23,056 nt of DNA from an uncultured Sphingobium sp. (GTDB lineage: Bacteria; Pseudomonadota; Alphaproteobacteria; Sphingomonadales; Sphingomonadaceae), in NCBI GenBank assembly GCA_946479185.1, contig CAMLFF010000011.1, positions 1-23,056 on the forward strand. The letters are read 5' to 3'. A program made the translations under genes and the position numbers. Under the pieces are notes generated by a model. That model ran no database searches. It was not told where the DNA came from and worked only from the letters and a program-made list of their open reading frames with translations. Below are positions 15,091 through 23,056 of the stretch, piece by piece (within the stretch, counting starts at the first letter, position 1; the number at the start of each line of letters is the position of its first letter).

Positions 15091-15932
15091 ACCTCTCGAT
15101 GAAAAACCCCATCCTGCTCGCCATCGTGGCGACGGTATTGCTGGTCCTGATCGGCAGCACGGTCTCCATCGTCCCTGAGACACGGCAAGCCGTGGTGCTG
15201 CGCTTCGGTGAGCCTGTGCGCATCTATAATGCGTACAAGCCCAACGAAGATTTCGGCACCACCGGCGCTGGCGTGAAGCTGCGCATTCCGTTCATCGATC
15301 AGGTCGTCTGGATCGACAAGCGCGTGCAGTCTGTTGCGATGGAGCGCCAGCAAGTGCTATCGACCGATCAGTTGCGCCTGCAGGTCGACGCCTTCGCCCG
15401 CTATCGCATCACTGATCCACGGCGCATGTTCATCTCGGCGGGCAGCGAAGAGCGCGTTGTCGATGCGTTGCGTCCGATCCTCGGCTCGGCCTTGCGCAAT
15501 GAGCTTGGTCGCCGTCAATTCACGCTGTTGCTCAGCCCTGAGCGCACTGAGGTGATGGACAATATCCGCCGCAGCCTCAACCGCGTGGCTGCGCAATATG
15601 GTGCCGAGATTATCGATGTGCGCATCATGCGCGCTGATCTGCCCGACGGCACGCCGTTGCAGAGTGCCTTCCAGCGGATGCGCACGGCGCGCGAGCAGGA
15701 AGCGCTGACGATCCGGGCGGAAGGCGCCAAGCGCGCGCAGATCATCCGTGCAGAAGCGGATGCGACGGCATCCAAAACCTATGCGGCAAGCTTTGGCAAA
15801 GATCCGCAATTCTACGATTTCTATCGCGCCATGCAGTCTTACCGCACGACTTTCGCTGACGATGCCAAAGGCGAAACCAGTGCGATCCTCTCGGCAGACA
15901 ATGATTATCTGCGTCAGTTCCGAGGCCGTTGA
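15087..15932 (+). CDS. hflC: FtsH protease modulator HflC (SPFH/band 7 family)
   Basis: The 281-residue partner of HflK. It has a single N-terminal membrane span (about 7-28, NPILLAIVATVLLVLIGSTV), then the SPFH domain (IVPETRQAVVLRFGEPVRIY, GVKLRIPFIDQVVWIDKRV, DQLRLQVDAFARYRITDPR). The typical IIDVRIMRADLPDGTPLQSA and helical QEALTIRAEGAKRAQIIRAE segments follow, and the protein ends DNDYLRQFRGR. The N-terminal anchor places the rest in the periplasm. The ATGA overlap with hflK indicates coupled translation of the two subunits at matched levels. FtsH itself is not in the window. Confidence 0.96.
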   Translation: MNLSMKNPILLAIVATVLLVLIGSTVSIVPETRQAVVLRFGEPVRIYNAYKPNEDFGTTGAGVKLRIPFIDQVVWIDKRVQSVAMERQQVLSTDQLRLQVDAFARYRITDPRRMFISAGSEERVVDALRPILGSALRNELGRRQFTLLLSPERTEVMDNIRRSLNRVAAQYGAEIIDVRIMRADLPDGTPLQSAFQRMRTAREQEALTIRAEGAKRAQIIRAEADATASKTYAASFGKDPQFYDFYRAMQSYRTTFADDAKGETSAILSADNDYLRQFRGR

Positions 15933-15974
15933 GATTGTAATGAACGGTTCCTATGTGGAGCCAGGCGTTAAAGC

Positions 15975-15999
15975 GGATGGTCTTTATCCAAGACCATTC
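15975..15999 (+). other. Hairpin between hflC and the Do protease gene
   Basis: ATGGTCTT (15977-15984) pairs with AAGACCAT (15990-15997) around a 5-nt loop, and one G-T and one G-C pair extend the stem to 10. There is no T run after it, so it is unlikely to be a simple terminator. It may attenuate read-through from hflKC or shield the protease leader. Confidence 0.4.
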
Positions 16000-16033
16000 A
16001 ATGCCGGTTAATCCGGTAGATTCCATGTCCGGC

Positions 16034-16068
16034 GCGGGTGTTTCAGTCGATTTCTGGCTGAACCCCGC
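16034..16068 (+). other. Second, imperfect hairpin in the leader of the Do protease gene
   Basis: GCGGG (16034-16038) pairs with CCCGC (16064-16068), and inner TTCAG/CTGAA arms continue the stem past an asymmetric bulge. It ends 41 nt before the GTG start. A regulatory role is possible but unproven. Confidence 0.3.
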
Positions 16069-16094
16069 ACGGTCATCTTGACGATGACAGAGAA

Positions 16095-16102
16095 GAGGAA
16101 GG
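16095..16102 (+). promoter_or_regulatory. Strong Shine-Dalgarno supporting a GTG start for the Do protease
   Basis: GAGGAAGG ends 6 nt before GTG 16109, which opens directly into the signal peptide [15 protein letters not shown]. There is no in-frame ATG nearby that keeps the whole signal peptide. Confidence 0.85.
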
Positions 16103-16108
16103 TTTTTA

Positions 16109-17608
16109 GTGCGATACGCATATGCCATCACAGCAGCCCTGCTTCTCGGCGGCACCACGCTTGCCCTGACATCCAATTCCACAAGCGTGGGCGCCCAGAC
16201 AGCGCAGAATGAGAATATGGCAGCCGCCGCTCCGCGTGGCGCGCCAATGAGTTTTGCCGATATGGCGCAGCGGCTGCAGCCAGCCGTGGTCAACATCTCG
16301 ACCAAGCAGCGCGTTCAGGTACAGAACCCCTTTGCGGGCACGCCCTTTGGCAGCCTGTTCGGCCAGGGCGATCAGCCGCAGACACGCCAGGCCCAGTCGC
16401 TTGGCTCAGGCTTCATCATTTCGGCTGACGGCTATGTGGTGACGAACAATCACGTCGTCGCACCCGGCGCGCGCGGCGCGACGGTGGATACGATCACCGT
16501 GACCCTGCCTGACCGCACCGAATATGAGGCAAAGCTTGTTGGCACCGATCCACGGTCCGACCTTGCGGTGCTCAAGATCGTGGCGCCCAAGCCGCTGCCT
16601 TTCGTGAAGTTCGGTGATTCCACCGCAGCCCGCGTGGGTGACTGGGTGATCGCCATCGGCAACCCCTTCGGCATCGGCAGCACTGTGACGGCGGGCATCA
16701 TCTCGGCCCTTCATCGCAATACCGGTGGATCCGAGCGCTTCATCCAGACCGACGCCTCGATCAATCAGGGCAATAGCGGCGGGCCGATGTTCGACATGAA
16801 CGGCAATGTGATCGGCATCAACAGCCAGATCCTGTCGCCCACCGGCGGCAATGTCGGCATCGGCTTTGCAATCCCCTCCGAGCAGGCGGTTTCGATCATC
16901 GAAACGTTGCGTAAGGGCGAGAGCGTGCAGCGCGGCTATCTGGGCATTCAGATCAGCCAGCTCTCCGAGGATATGGCGGATTCGCTGGGCCTCGCGAAGA
17001 ACCGGGGCGAGTTCGTGCAGGGCGTTGAGCCCGGCAAGGCAGCGGACAAGGCTGGCATCAAATCAGGCGACGTGATCGTGAAGATCAATGGCCGCGAAGT
17101 GACACCGGACGAGACATTGTCCTTCATCGTTGGCGGCCTGCCCGTCGGGACGACGGTGCCGATCGAACTGATGCGCGGCGGCAAGACCATGACGGTGCGC
17201 GCGACGATTGCGGAGCGTCCAGCCGAAGAAGATCTGGCGAATTTCACCCAGCCTCCGCAGGATGATTTCTCCGATCAGGATGCGCAGAGCACCAAGCAGG
17301 CGTCGCAGCAATTGCTCGGCATTGCGGTGCAGCCGCTGACGTCGATTATCGCGCGCCAGTTGGGCATTCCGGTTGATACCAAGGGCGTTGTCATCTCGGC
17401 GGTCGATCCGTCGACCGATGCTGGCCAAAAGGGCCTGCGTCGTGGCGATGTGGTGATGATGGCCAATGGCCAGCCGGTTCTGAGCGATGCCGATCTCGGC
17501 AAAGCAGCGCAGGCGGCCAAGACCGGTGGACGCAGCGCTGTGCTACTGCAGGTCTTGCGTCGCGGAACGCCAGCAACCTTCGTTCCGGTGCGCCTGCGCG
17601 GCCAGTAA
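16109..17608 (+). CDS. Periplasmic Do/DegP-family serine protease with two PDZ domains
   Basis: A 499-residue HtrA protease that degrades or refolds misfolded envelope proteins. It has a signal peptide (about 1-29, ending SVGAQ) and a protease domain with triad H115 (TNNHVV), D151 (RSDLAVL) and S223 (GNSGGPMFD). PDZ1 covers about 265-365 ([36 protein letters not shown]) and PDZ2 about 400-495 ([36 protein letters not shown]). Two PDZ domains favour DegP/DegQ/MucD over DegS. The gene follows hflKC on the same strand after 176 nt containing two hairpins. That hflK-hflC-protease order is a known proteobacterial arrangement and joins inner-membrane and periplasmic quality control. A strong terminator closes the unit. 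I saw no sure envelope-stress promoter sequence. Confidence 0.95.
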   Translation: MRYAYAITAALLLGGTTLALTSNSTSVGAQTAQNENMAAAAPRGAPMSFADMAQRLQPAVVNISTKQRVQVQNPFAGTPFGSLFGQGDQPQTRQAQSLGSGFIISADGYVVTNNHVVAPGARGATVDTITVTLPDRTEYEAKLVGTDPRSDLAVLKIVAPKPLPFVKFGDSTAARVGDWVIAIGNPFGIGSTVTAGIISALHRNTGGSERFIQTDASINQGNSGGPMFDMNGNVIGINSQILSPTGGNVGIGFAIPSEQAVSIIETLRKGESVQRGYLGIQISQLSEDMADSLGLAKNRGEFVQGVEPGKAADKAGIKSGDVIVKINGREVTPDETLSFIVGGLPVGTTVPIELMRGGKTMTVRATIAERPAEEDLANFTQPPQDDFSDQDAQSTKQASQQLLGIAVQPLTSIIARQLGIPVDTKGVVISAVDPSTDAGQKGLRRGDVVMMANGQPVLSDADLGKAAQAAKTGGRSAVLLQVLRRGTPATFVPVRLRGQ

Positions 17609-17634
17609 GGCTCAATGCAGATGTGATTTCGAGA

Positions 17635-17666
17635 GGGGCGCGGGCGACTGCGCCCCTTTTCTTGTT
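17635..17666 (+). terminator. Rho-independent terminator after the Do protease gene
   Basis: GGGGCGC (17635-17641) pairs perfectly with GCGCCCC (17650-17656) across an 8-nt loop and is followed at once by TTTTCTTGTT. It lies 27 nt after the stop codon. This is the clearest intrinsic terminator in the window and separates the hflKC-protease unit from the DUF853 ATPase gene. Confidence 0.9.
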
Positions 17667-17711
17667 CGGGCTGTGGGGCTAGTTTGGCGCCACCTTCAGG
17701 AGAGCGCGCAC

Positions 17712-19316
17712 ATGACCGACGAAGCCACGATTTTCATCGGCATGGGCAATGGCCAGCCGCAAGGCCTCGTCCTGCGCCGCGCCAATCGCCACGGGCTGAT
17801 TGCGGGCGCAACCGGTACGGGCAAAACCGTCACTCTGCAGGGCTTGGCTGAGAGCTTTTCCGCGCGCGGCGTGCCGGTGTTCCTTTCCGATGTGAAGGGC
17901 GACCTCTCCGGCATTGCAATGGCCGGATCACCGACCGCAAAAAATGCGGACAAGCTGATCGCGCGGGCGCAGGAAATCGGCCTCACCGACTATGCCTTTT
18001 CGGATAATCCGGCGATCTTCTGGGATTTGTATGGCGAGCAGGGGCACCCGGTTCGCACGACCATCTCCGAGATGGGGCCGCTGCTGCTCGCGCGGCTGAT
18101 GGATTTGAACGAAACGCAGGAAGGCGTGCTCAACATCGCCTTTCGCTATGCGGATGAGGAGGGGCTGCTGCTCCTCAACCTCGAAGATCTGCAATCCATG
18201 CTCACTTATTGCGCTGAGAATGCTGACATGCTCAGCGCGCGCTATGGCAATGTAACTAAGGCGAGCGTCGGCGCCATTCAGCGGCAGCTACTGCAGATGG
18301 AATCGCAGGGCGGCGACAAATTTTTCGGCGAGCCTGCGCTCGACATTCACGACTTCATCCGCACCGATGAGAAGGGTCGCGGCTACATCAATATCCTTTC
18401 CGCCAACCGACTGATGCAGAGTCCCAAGCTCTACGCCACCTTCCTGCTCTGGCTGCTCTCCGAATTGTTCGAGACGCTGCCTGAGATTGGTGATCCGGAT
18501 AAGCCGGTGCTCGTTTTCTTCTTCGATGAAGCGCATCTGCTGTTCGATGATGCGCCCAAGGCCTTGATCGACAAGATTGAGCAGGTGGTGAGGCTTATTC
18601 GCTCCAAGGGCGTGGGTGTTTATTTCATCACGCAGAATCCTATCGATGTTCCAGAGACGGTCGCGGGCCAGCTTGGCAACCGGGTGCAGCATGCCCTGCG
18701 CGCTTTCACGCCGCGCGATCAGCGGGCGATCAAGGCGGCGGCGGAGACGTTCCGAATCAATCCAGAGCTGGATGTCGAGACGGCGATCACCGAACTGAAG
18801 GTGGGCGAAGCGCTCGTCTCGCTGCTGCAGGAAGATGGATCGCCATCCATCGTGCAGCGCACCTTGATCGCGCCGCCACGCTCGCGGCTGGGCGTGCTGG
18901 AGCCAAAGGAGCGGGCGATTATCCAGTCGATTTCGCCCTGCGATGGCAAATATGATCAGGAGATCGACCGCGAATCGGCCCATGAACTGCTTGCGGCGCG
19001 GCAGGACGCGGCCATCGCTGCCGCAGCGGCGGCCAAGGCGAAAACGGAGGCGGACAAAGCTGCTGCAACACAGGCGGCACTCGAAGCCAAGCAACGAGAG
19101 GCGCAGGCGAAGGCTGATGCGCGCGAGGCAGCCAAGCCGAGCGCCGTCGATCGCGCGATCCAATCAGCGACCCGCTCTGCCGCCTCATCTGTCGGGCGTC
19201 AGGTGGCCAATGAAATTGGGAAAGCGATTCTCGGCGGATCGAGCCGCAAAAGCAGCAGCGGTGGCGGGCTGATTGGTCGTCTGGTGCGCGGGGTGCTTGG
19301 CGGGCTGCTCAAGTGA
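17712..19316 (+). CDS. HerA-like ATPase, DUF853 (YjgR) family
   Basis: A 534-residue P-loop ATPase of the HerA/FtsK branch. Near the N-terminus is Walker A GATGTGKT (32-39) after NRHGLIAG, then [14 protein letters not shown]. Walker B is [13 protein letters not shown] (266-278), followed by [35 protein letters not shown] with a sensor-like QNP. The family is widespread and includes E. coli YjgR; its cellular role is unsettled. Residues about 425-475 form an Ala/Lys/Glu/Gln-rich coiled coil, and the end is Gly-rich ([17 protein letters not shown]), a possible amphipathic membrane-contact segment. AGGAGA (17698-17703) lies 8 nt before ATG 17712. The frame open upstream to 17487 lies over the protease gene and is not used. 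It is convergent with queF, stops 11 nt apart. Confidence 0.93.
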   Translation: MTDEATIFIGMGNGQPQGLVLRRANRHGLIAGATGTGKTVTLQGLAESFSARGVPVFLSDVKGDLSGIAMAGSPTAKNADKLIARAQEIGLTDYAFSDNPAIFWDLYGEQGHPVRTTISEMGPLLLARLMDLNETQEGVLNIAFRYADEEGLLLLNLEDLQSMLTYCAENADMLSARYGNVTKASVGAIQRQLLQMESQGGDKFFGEPALDIHDFIRTDEKGRGYINILSANRLMQSPKLYATFLLWLLSELFETLPEIGDPDKPVLVFFFDEAHLLFDDAPKALIDKIEQVVRLIRSKGVGVYFITQNPIDVPETVAGQLGNRVQHALRAFTPRDQRAIKAAAETFRINPELDVETAITELKVGEALVSLLQEDGSPSIVQRTLIAPPRSRLGVLEPKERAIIQSISPCDGKYDQEIDRESAHELLAARQDAAIAAAAAAKAKTEADKAAATQAALEAKQREAQAKADAREAAKPSAVDRAIQSATRSAASSVGRQVANEIGKAILGGSSRKSSSGGGLIGRLVRGVLGGLLK

Positions 19317-19327
19317 GCAGCGGCTAA

Positions 19328-19774
19328 TCAACCCCGACCGCGATAGCCCGGCACGTCCTGATCGGGCAGCCATACGCCCGCGACCGGATCGCCCGATTGC
19401 CAGAACACGTCGATCGGGATGCCGCCACGCGGATACCAATAGCCGCCAATGCGCAGCCAGAGCGGCTGCATCTCGTTGAACAGACGCTCGCCAATGCCCA
19501 CGGTGCAATCCTCATGGAAGCCGGCATGATTGCGGAAGCTGCCGAGGAAAAGCTTGAGCGATTTGGATTCGACGATCGTGGCGCCCGGCACATAATCGAT
19601 CACGATATGCGCGAAATCCGGCTGCCCGGTGACGGGGCAGAGCGATGTGAATTCCGGCGCGGTAAAGCGCACCAGATAGGGCCGCCCCATGCGCGGGTTC
19701 GGGACATAATCGAGGACTGCATCCTCGGGACTTTGCGGGAGGCCACTATTCTGGCCGAGATGCTTGAGACTCAT
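19328..19774 (-). CDS. queF: NADPH-dependent 7-cyano-7-deazaguanine (preQ0) reductase
   Basis: QueF reduces the nitrile preQ0 to the amine preQ1 on the way to queuosine in tRNA. The 148-residue product is the short, unimodular type. It has the catalytic cysteine C46 in [15 protein letters not shown] with the partner D53, the QueF motif [22 protein letters not shown] (69-90), and the C-terminal GGIPIDVFW. All active-site elements are present. ATG 19774 is preceded by a GGCGGG stretch. The frame remains open upstream to 20614, antisense to sseA, and is rejected. No preQ1 riboswitch fold is seen in the 75 nt before the start. The gene is divergent from sseA and convergent with the DUF853 gene. 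Other queuosine genes are not in the window. Confidence 0.96.
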   Translation of the reverse strand: MSLKHLGQNSGLPQSPEDAVLDYVPNPRMGRPYLVRFTAPEFTSLCPVTGQPDFAHIVIDYVPGATIVESKSLKLFLGSFRNHAGFHEDCTVGIGERLFNEMQPLWLRIGGYWYPRGGIPIDVFWQSGDPVAGVWLPDQDVPGYRGRG

Positions 19775-19849
19775 GCCCGCCGCTTTAATATGATTTGATC
19801 GCCGCGCGAACCCCTTGCGCAAGATGCCGAACCGGAGGAAGCGCACAGC

Positions 19850-20692
19850 ATGGACATTTTGATCTCGACCCAATGGCTCACCGACGAGTTCGGCGCGCCG
19901 GACCTGCGCATTCTCGATGCCACCGCCTTTCTGCCTGGCACGCCACGCGATGCAGCAGCGGAGTATCTTGAGGCACATATTCCCGGCGCATTGTTTCTGG
20001 ACCTTGCGACCCTGAACGACCCGAGCGATCCACGGCCCGCAACGGTGCCGACGGAGGCACAATTTGCGGCGCGCATGGCAGAACTGGGCATTAATCGCGA
20101 TGATCGCATCATCGTCTATGACAATAGCCCGCTCTCCAGCGCTGGCCGGGCGTGGTGGCTGCTGCGCACATTCGGCGCGACCAAAATTGCCATTCTCGAT
20201 GGCGGACTCGCGCGCTGGCGCGCGGAGGGGCGCATGATCGAAAGCGGTGAAGGGCAGACCAGATCCGGCAGCTTCGATGCCCATCGCAATGATAGCGCGA
20301 TCGCCAGCAAGACCGATGTGTTGGCCAACATCGCTAGTTGCGCGGCGCAAGTCGCGGATGCGCGCAGTGCCGATCGGTTCCGGGGAGACGTGCCAGAGCC
20401 ACGCCCCGGCATGGCGGAGGGGCATATCCCGGGCTCGGTCAATCTGCCCTCGGATCAGCTGCTCGATACGCAAGGACAGTGGAAGCGTGGCGACGCGCTG
20501 CGGAAAAGCTTCACCGATGCTGGGGTGGATCTGGAAAAGCCGCTCATCATGTCGTGCGGGAGCGGTGTCACGGCCTGCAACCTGCTGTTCGGCGCTGCGC
20601 TGCTCGGCAAGCATGATGTGACCATCTATGATGGCAGCTGGTCCGAATGGGGCGCTGACCCTGACCTGCCGAAAGCGAAAGGCCCCGCATGA
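19850..20692 (+). CDS. sseA: 3-mercaptopyruvate sulfurtransferase (tandem rhodanese)
   Basis: The 280-residue product has two rhodanese domains. The N-terminal inactive one (about 5-125) has HIPGALFLD and [19 protein letters not shown]. The C-terminal catalytic one (about 155-275) has [12 protein letters not shown], the loop CGSGVTAC with nucleophile C236, and YDGSWSEWG. The CGSGVT loop is the mark of mercaptopyruvate sulfurtransferases, whereas thiosulfate sulfurtransferases usually have CRKGVT. It transfers sulfur from 3-mercaptopyruvate to thiols or cyanide. GGAGGAA (19834-19840) lies 9 nt before ATG 19850. The stop overlaps the metC ATG by four bases, so the two sulfur enzymes are translated together. 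Confidence 0.95.
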   Translation: MDILISTQWLTDEFGAPDLRILDATAFLPGTPRDAAAEYLEAHIPGALFLDLATLNDPSDPRPATVPTEAQFAARMAELGINRDDRIIVYDNSPLSSAGRAWWLLRTFGATKIAILDGGLARWRAEGRMIESGEGQTRSGSFDAHRNDSAIASKTDVLANIASCAAQVADARSADRFRGDVPEPRPGMAEGHIPGSVNLPSDQLLDTQGQWKRGDALRKSFTDAGVDLEKPLIMSCGSGVTACNLLFGAALLGKHDVTIYDGSWSEWGADPDLPKAKGPA

Positions 20693-21933
20693 GCGCGAAG
20701 GATGGAGATGAAGCCCGCACCCTGAGCGCGGCGACGCGGCTGGTGCAGGCGGGACGGCGCGCGGAATGGACGGGCATGCCCGGTCAACCGGGCGGCATCG
20801 TCAACCCGCCGGTATGGCGCGCCTCCACCATTCTTTATGAGGATGTCGCCCATCTGCGCGGCGCCAATGCGAATGACCCCCATCGCCTCTATTATGGCAG
20901 GCGGGGCGCGCCGACGAGCTGGGCACTGGCGGAAGCCATCACGCAGATGGAACCGGAAGCGGCGGGCACGCTGCTTTATCCCTCTGGCGTGGCCGCCATC
21001 GCAGCCGCGCTACTGGCGGTGCTGAAGCCGGGCGATGAACTGCTGATGGTGGATACTGTCTATGGGCCGACCCGCGCCATGTGCGATGGGCTGCTCAACG
21101 ATTTTGGCGTCATCACCCATTATTATGATCCGCTGATCGGCGCAGAGATTGCATCGCTGTGTAACGGTCACACGCGCGCGATCTTTCTCGAAAGCCCCGG
21201 CAGCCTGACCTTCGAGGTGCAGGATGTTCCAGCGATCGTCTCCGTTGCGCAGGCGCGGGGGATCGTCACCCTCATCGATAACACCTGGGCAACACCGCTC
21301 CTGCTACCCGCGCTTGGCCTGGGCGTGGATATTTCGATCCTGGCCTGCACAAAATATCTGTGCGGCCATAGCGATGTCATGATGGGATCCGTCACCGCGA
21401 ATGAGGCGCTCTGGCCGACCGTGCAAAAGCGCAGTCATATGCTCGGGCAGACGGCAAGCCCAGACGATGCTTGGCTCATCCTGCGCGGCATGCGCACGAT
21501 GGCGGTTCGGCTCAAGAGTCAGGGCGAGAGCGCGCTGAAAATTGCGCACTGGCTTGCTGGCAGAGCGGAGGTTGCAACGGTGCTTCACCCGGCGCTGCCA
21601 TCCTGCCCCGGCCATGATTCATGGGCGCGCGACTTCCAGGGCGCGACGGGCCTGTTCGCGTTTGAATTGCACGGCGGCGGAGATGCCGCGCGCACGGCCC
21701 TTATCGACAGCCTCGCCCTGTTCGGCATCGGCTATAGCTGGGGCGGGTTTGAGAGCTTGGCCTTGCCTGTCGACCCGGCAAGCTTGCGTTCGGCGCGACG
21801 GTGGGGGGCTGATCGGGGTCCATTGATTCGGCTGAATATCGGCCTGGAAGATGCCGATGACCTGATCGCCGATCTCGATCAGGCCTTTGTGCATTGGCGC
21901 GATTTAGTTGGCGAGGGTGATAACCGGCCCTGA
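20689..21933 (+). CDS. metC: Cystathionine beta-lyase (Cys/Met metabolism PLP enzyme)
   Basis: A 414-residue gamma-family PLP enzyme. It carries [19 protein letters not shown] (66-84), where the Tyr-Gly-Arg typically binds the cofactor phosphate of the neighbouring subunit. It also has [36 protein letters not shown] with the PLP-ring aspartate D197, and the Schiff-base lysine K222 in [16 protein letters not shown]. The YYGRRGxPT form and the CTKYLxGHSD loop are typical of proteobacterial MetC, which cleaves cystathionine to homocysteine, pyruvate and ammonia. Cystathionine gamma-synthase or gamma-lyase are less likely. Translation is coupled to sseA by an ATGA overlap. I see no clear terminator after it. 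Confidence 0.93.
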   Translation: MSAKDGDEARTLSAATRLVQAGRRAEWTGMPGQPGGIVNPPVWRASTILYEDVAHLRGANANDPHRLYYGRRGAPTSWALAEAITQMEPEAAGTLLYPSGVAAIAAALLAVLKPGDELLMVDTVYGPTRAMCDGLLNDFGVITHYYDPLIGAEIASLCNGHTRAIFLESPGSLTFEVQDVPAIVSVAQARGIVTLIDNTWATPLLLPALGLGVDISILACTKYLCGHSDVMMGSVTANEALWPTVQKRSHMLGQTASPDDAWLILRGMRTMAVRLKSQGESALKIAHWLAGRAEVATVLHPALPSCPGHDSWARDFQGATGLFAFELHGGGDAARTALIDSLALFGIGYSWGGFESLALPVDPASLRSARRWGADRGPLIRLNIGLEDADDLIADLDQAFVHWRDLVGEGDNRP

Positions 21934-22268
21934 AGTCGCCGCCGTTCAGATCGTTCCCGACCAACTCTATCGTCGCAGGGAATGCTGCGTTGCGCCCTAA
22001 AAAGAGCGGTTTTGAGCGCCTTTTCATAATCTGTCCGCAGGAAGGCCCATGTGAGGTCCAGCAATCAGCCGTTGCACAGAAGCAACAGCATGCGGCGTTG
22101 CGACACACTATCGCATTTTTCATCTTGTGCGCCGCAGCATCTGGCAGCATTTTGGAGGCGGCTACTAACCAAGTCGCTCGACCACCAAAAGGTGGCTCAA
22201 TAATGAAGCGATCGTTTGAAGCCGCAGGTTGGGACGATCGCATTTCTTTATTTCTTAAGGGGAATCCC
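21934..22268 (+). other. 335-bp gene-free region: leader of the TorF-family porin gene
   Basis: No convincing gene lies here. The frame is open from 21990 into the porin gene, but the extra residues are not protein-like and would precede the signal peptide. Structure seen: GTTGC/GCAAC (22071-22075 and 22082-22086), CCACC/GGTGG around AAAA (22082-22086 is the earlier arm; this one is 22182-22186 and 22191-22195), and a perfect 7-bp inverted repeat with a 20-nt spacer nearer the start. An in-frame ATG at 22203 would add 22 residues to the porin. A promoter for the porin must lie here, but I could not place a -10/-35 pair with confidence. Confidence 0.55.
22208..22241 (+). promoter_or_regulatory. 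Inverted repeat GCGATCG-N20-CGATCGC in the porin leader
   Basis: Perfect 7-nt arms (22208-22214 and 22235-22241) enclose 20 nt and end 27 nt before the porin ATG. The size suits either an operator for a dimeric regulator or an RNA stem just before the ribosome binding site. No specific factor is recognised. Confidence 0.4.
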
Positions 22269-23018
22269 ATGCGTAAGTCCATTCTGGGCCTTTCAGCCCT
22301 CGCTTTCTTTGCTGCCGCCACGCCCGCCATCGCGCAGGACGAAGACGCCAGCGGCATCACGATCTCTGGCTCGGCCAGCATCATTTCCGATTATCGCTTC
22401 CGTGGTTTCTCGCAGACCCGTCAGAACGCAGCGGTTCAGGCTGGCATCACCGTCTCCCATGAGAGCGGCTTCTATGTTGCCACTTGGGGCTCCAATGTCG
22501 ATTTCCCGAATGTTGATGGCGCAGGCAATGGCGAGACGGCGGAAATCGATATCTATGGCGGCTACACCAAAGAACTGGCTCCAGGCGTCATGGTTGACGT
22601 TGGTCTGCTCTATTATCTGTATCCCAAGGATACGGTAACCTATGTGCCAACGGACTTCTTCGAGCCTTATGTTACCCTTTCCACAACGTTCGGTCCTGTC
22701 GGTCTGAAGGTTGGCGCTTATTACGCATGGGAGCAGGACGCACTTGGCGGCAGCGATTCCATCTACCTCAAGGCTGATCCATCGATCGCCATTCCCAACA
22801 CGCCTTTCGCACTGAATGGCCATATTGGTTATGCCAACAGCAACTCGTTCCTCGGTGGTTTCACGGGCGGCGACGGCGAAGTGTTCGACTGGTCGGTTGG
22901 CGCGACTGCCAGCTACAAGTCGCTGACGTTCGGCGTCTCATATGTTGACACGGACGAGCCAGGCCAGATCCGTGGCAGCGATGCTGCAGTGCTGTTCTCG
23001 CTCACGGCAGCGTTCTGA
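22269..23018 (+). CDS. TorF-family putative porin (TIGR02001 / Gcw_chp outer-membrane beta barrel)
   Basis: The 249-residue product has a clean signal peptide (MRKSILGLSALAFFAAATPAIAQ, cut before DEDASG). The body is built of alternating aromatic and polar beta strands and ends in Phe (LFSLTAAF), as outer-membrane barrels do. The first strand, SGSASIISDYRFRGFSQT, is the hallmark opening of the TIGR02001 family, now often named TorF-family putative porin. The repeated YGGYTK, GLLYYLYP and VGAYYAW blocks fit the same family. The substrate is unknown. AAGGGGAA (22257-22264) stands just before ATG 22269. In other proteobacteria, relatives are often found near glnK-amtB, and the next gene here lies outside the window. 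The leader is long and structured. Confidence 0.87.
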   Translation: MRKSILGLSALAFFAAATPAIAQDEDASGITISGSASIISDYRFRGFSQTRQNAAVQAGITVSHESGFYVATWGSNVDFPNVDGAGNGETAEIDIYGGYTKELAPGVMVDVGLLYYLYPKDTVTYVPTDFFEPYVTLSTTFGPVGLKVGAYYAWEQDALGGSDSIYLKADPSIAIPNTPFALNGHIGYANSNSFLGGFTGGDGEVFDWSVGATASYKSLTFGVSYVDTDEPGQIRGSDAAVLFSLTAAF

Positions 23019-23036
23019 TAGAATAGGAGGCATGGC

Positions 23037-23056
23037 CGCTCATTGTGGGATGAGCG
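23037..23056 (+). terminator. Hairpin after the porin gene, cut by the window edge
   Basis: CGCTCAT (23037-23043) pairs perfectly with ATGAGCG (23050-23056) around a 6-nt loop, and the stem may continue outside. It lies 18 nt after the stop, a normal place for an intrinsic terminator, but any T run is beyond the edge. An AGGAGG just before (23024-23029) also raises the chance of a downstream gene starting nearby. Confidence 0.4.

Noticed and set aside
15940..15980. EcfG- or sigma-E-type promoter for the protease gene
   Set aside because: GGTTCC at 15945-15950 is the -35 motif GGAACC only on the minus strand, and no suitable -10 follows at the right spacing on either strand.
19775..19849. preQ1 riboswitch before queF
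   Set aside because: The 75-nt divergent gap lacks the stem and A-rich tail of known preQ1 riboswitches.
22142..22156. Sigma-54-like sequence TGGCAGCATTTTGGA before the porin gene
   Set aside because: The -24 GG is present, but the -12 element has GA instead of GC, so the match is too weak to claim despite an attractive nitrogen link.
1..23056. tRNA, rRNA, CRISPR array, insertion sequence or prophage
   Set aside because: Gaps are too short and show no cloverleaf, spaced direct repeats, transposase or integrase; nearly all sequence is accounted for by ordinary genes.

Overview
The window is a gene-dense, high-GC chromosomal segment carrying about 18 protein genes. It looks like an alphaproteobacterium, most likely a sphingomonad (Sphingomonadales). 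Grounds are the short ATGA-type overlaps, the hflK-hflC-Do protease cluster, the PhaB-type reductase, the TorF-family (TIGR02001) porin, and the overall protein character. The genus cannot be fixed from the sequence alone. I saw no rRNA, tRNA, CRISPR array, transposase, integrase or phage gene. Base composition looks even, so this reads as core chromosome rather than an island.

Layout, left to right. (1) 1-1529 is the 3' two thirds of priA (replication restart helicase), ending at a hairpin shared with a convergent gene. (2) 1599-3891 (minus) holds an Ala/Pro-rich single-span membrane protein of unknown role and the Ada alkylation repair protein/regulator. (3) 4038-5642 (plus) is a trypsin-like serine protease with an unusual membrane-anchored C-terminal half. 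(4) 5651-7294 (minus) holds an Rnk-type regulator, a small lipoprotein and an EI24/CysZ-like membrane protein. (5) 7452-8447 (plus) is a PfkB-family adenosine kinase-like gene starting at TTG. (6) 8416-13779 (minus) is a tight five-gene run: mrp (Fe-S carrier ATPase), a Tat-exported molybdenum hydroxylase large subunit, hemH, phaB and a ribbon-helix-helix protein. These are joined by overlaps or a 22-nt gap. (7) 13972-19316 (plus) holds hflK-hflC, a Do/DegP-family protease with two PDZ domains, a strong terminator, and a DUF853/HerA-like ATPase. (8) queF (minus) is convergent with the ATPase gene and divergent from sseA-metC (plus). (9) After a 335-bp gene-free leader comes a TorF-family outer-membrane protein, whose downstream hairpin runs off the window edge.

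Functional themes are: envelope protein quality control (HflKC, Do protease, the tethered trypsin-like protease); metal cofactor supply and use (Mrp, molybdenum hydroxylase, ferrochelatase) coupled to a PHB-type reductase; sulfur amino-acid metabolism (SseA, MetC); nucleic-acid maintenance (PriA, Ada); and tRNA modification (QueF).

I found no clear new defence, mobile or biosynthetic system. The best candidates for a second look are the tethered protease with its four-cysteine C-terminal domain, the small-subunit-less molybdenum hydroxylase locked between mrp and hemH, the Ala/Pro-rich single-span protein, and the structured leader of the TorF-family gene.
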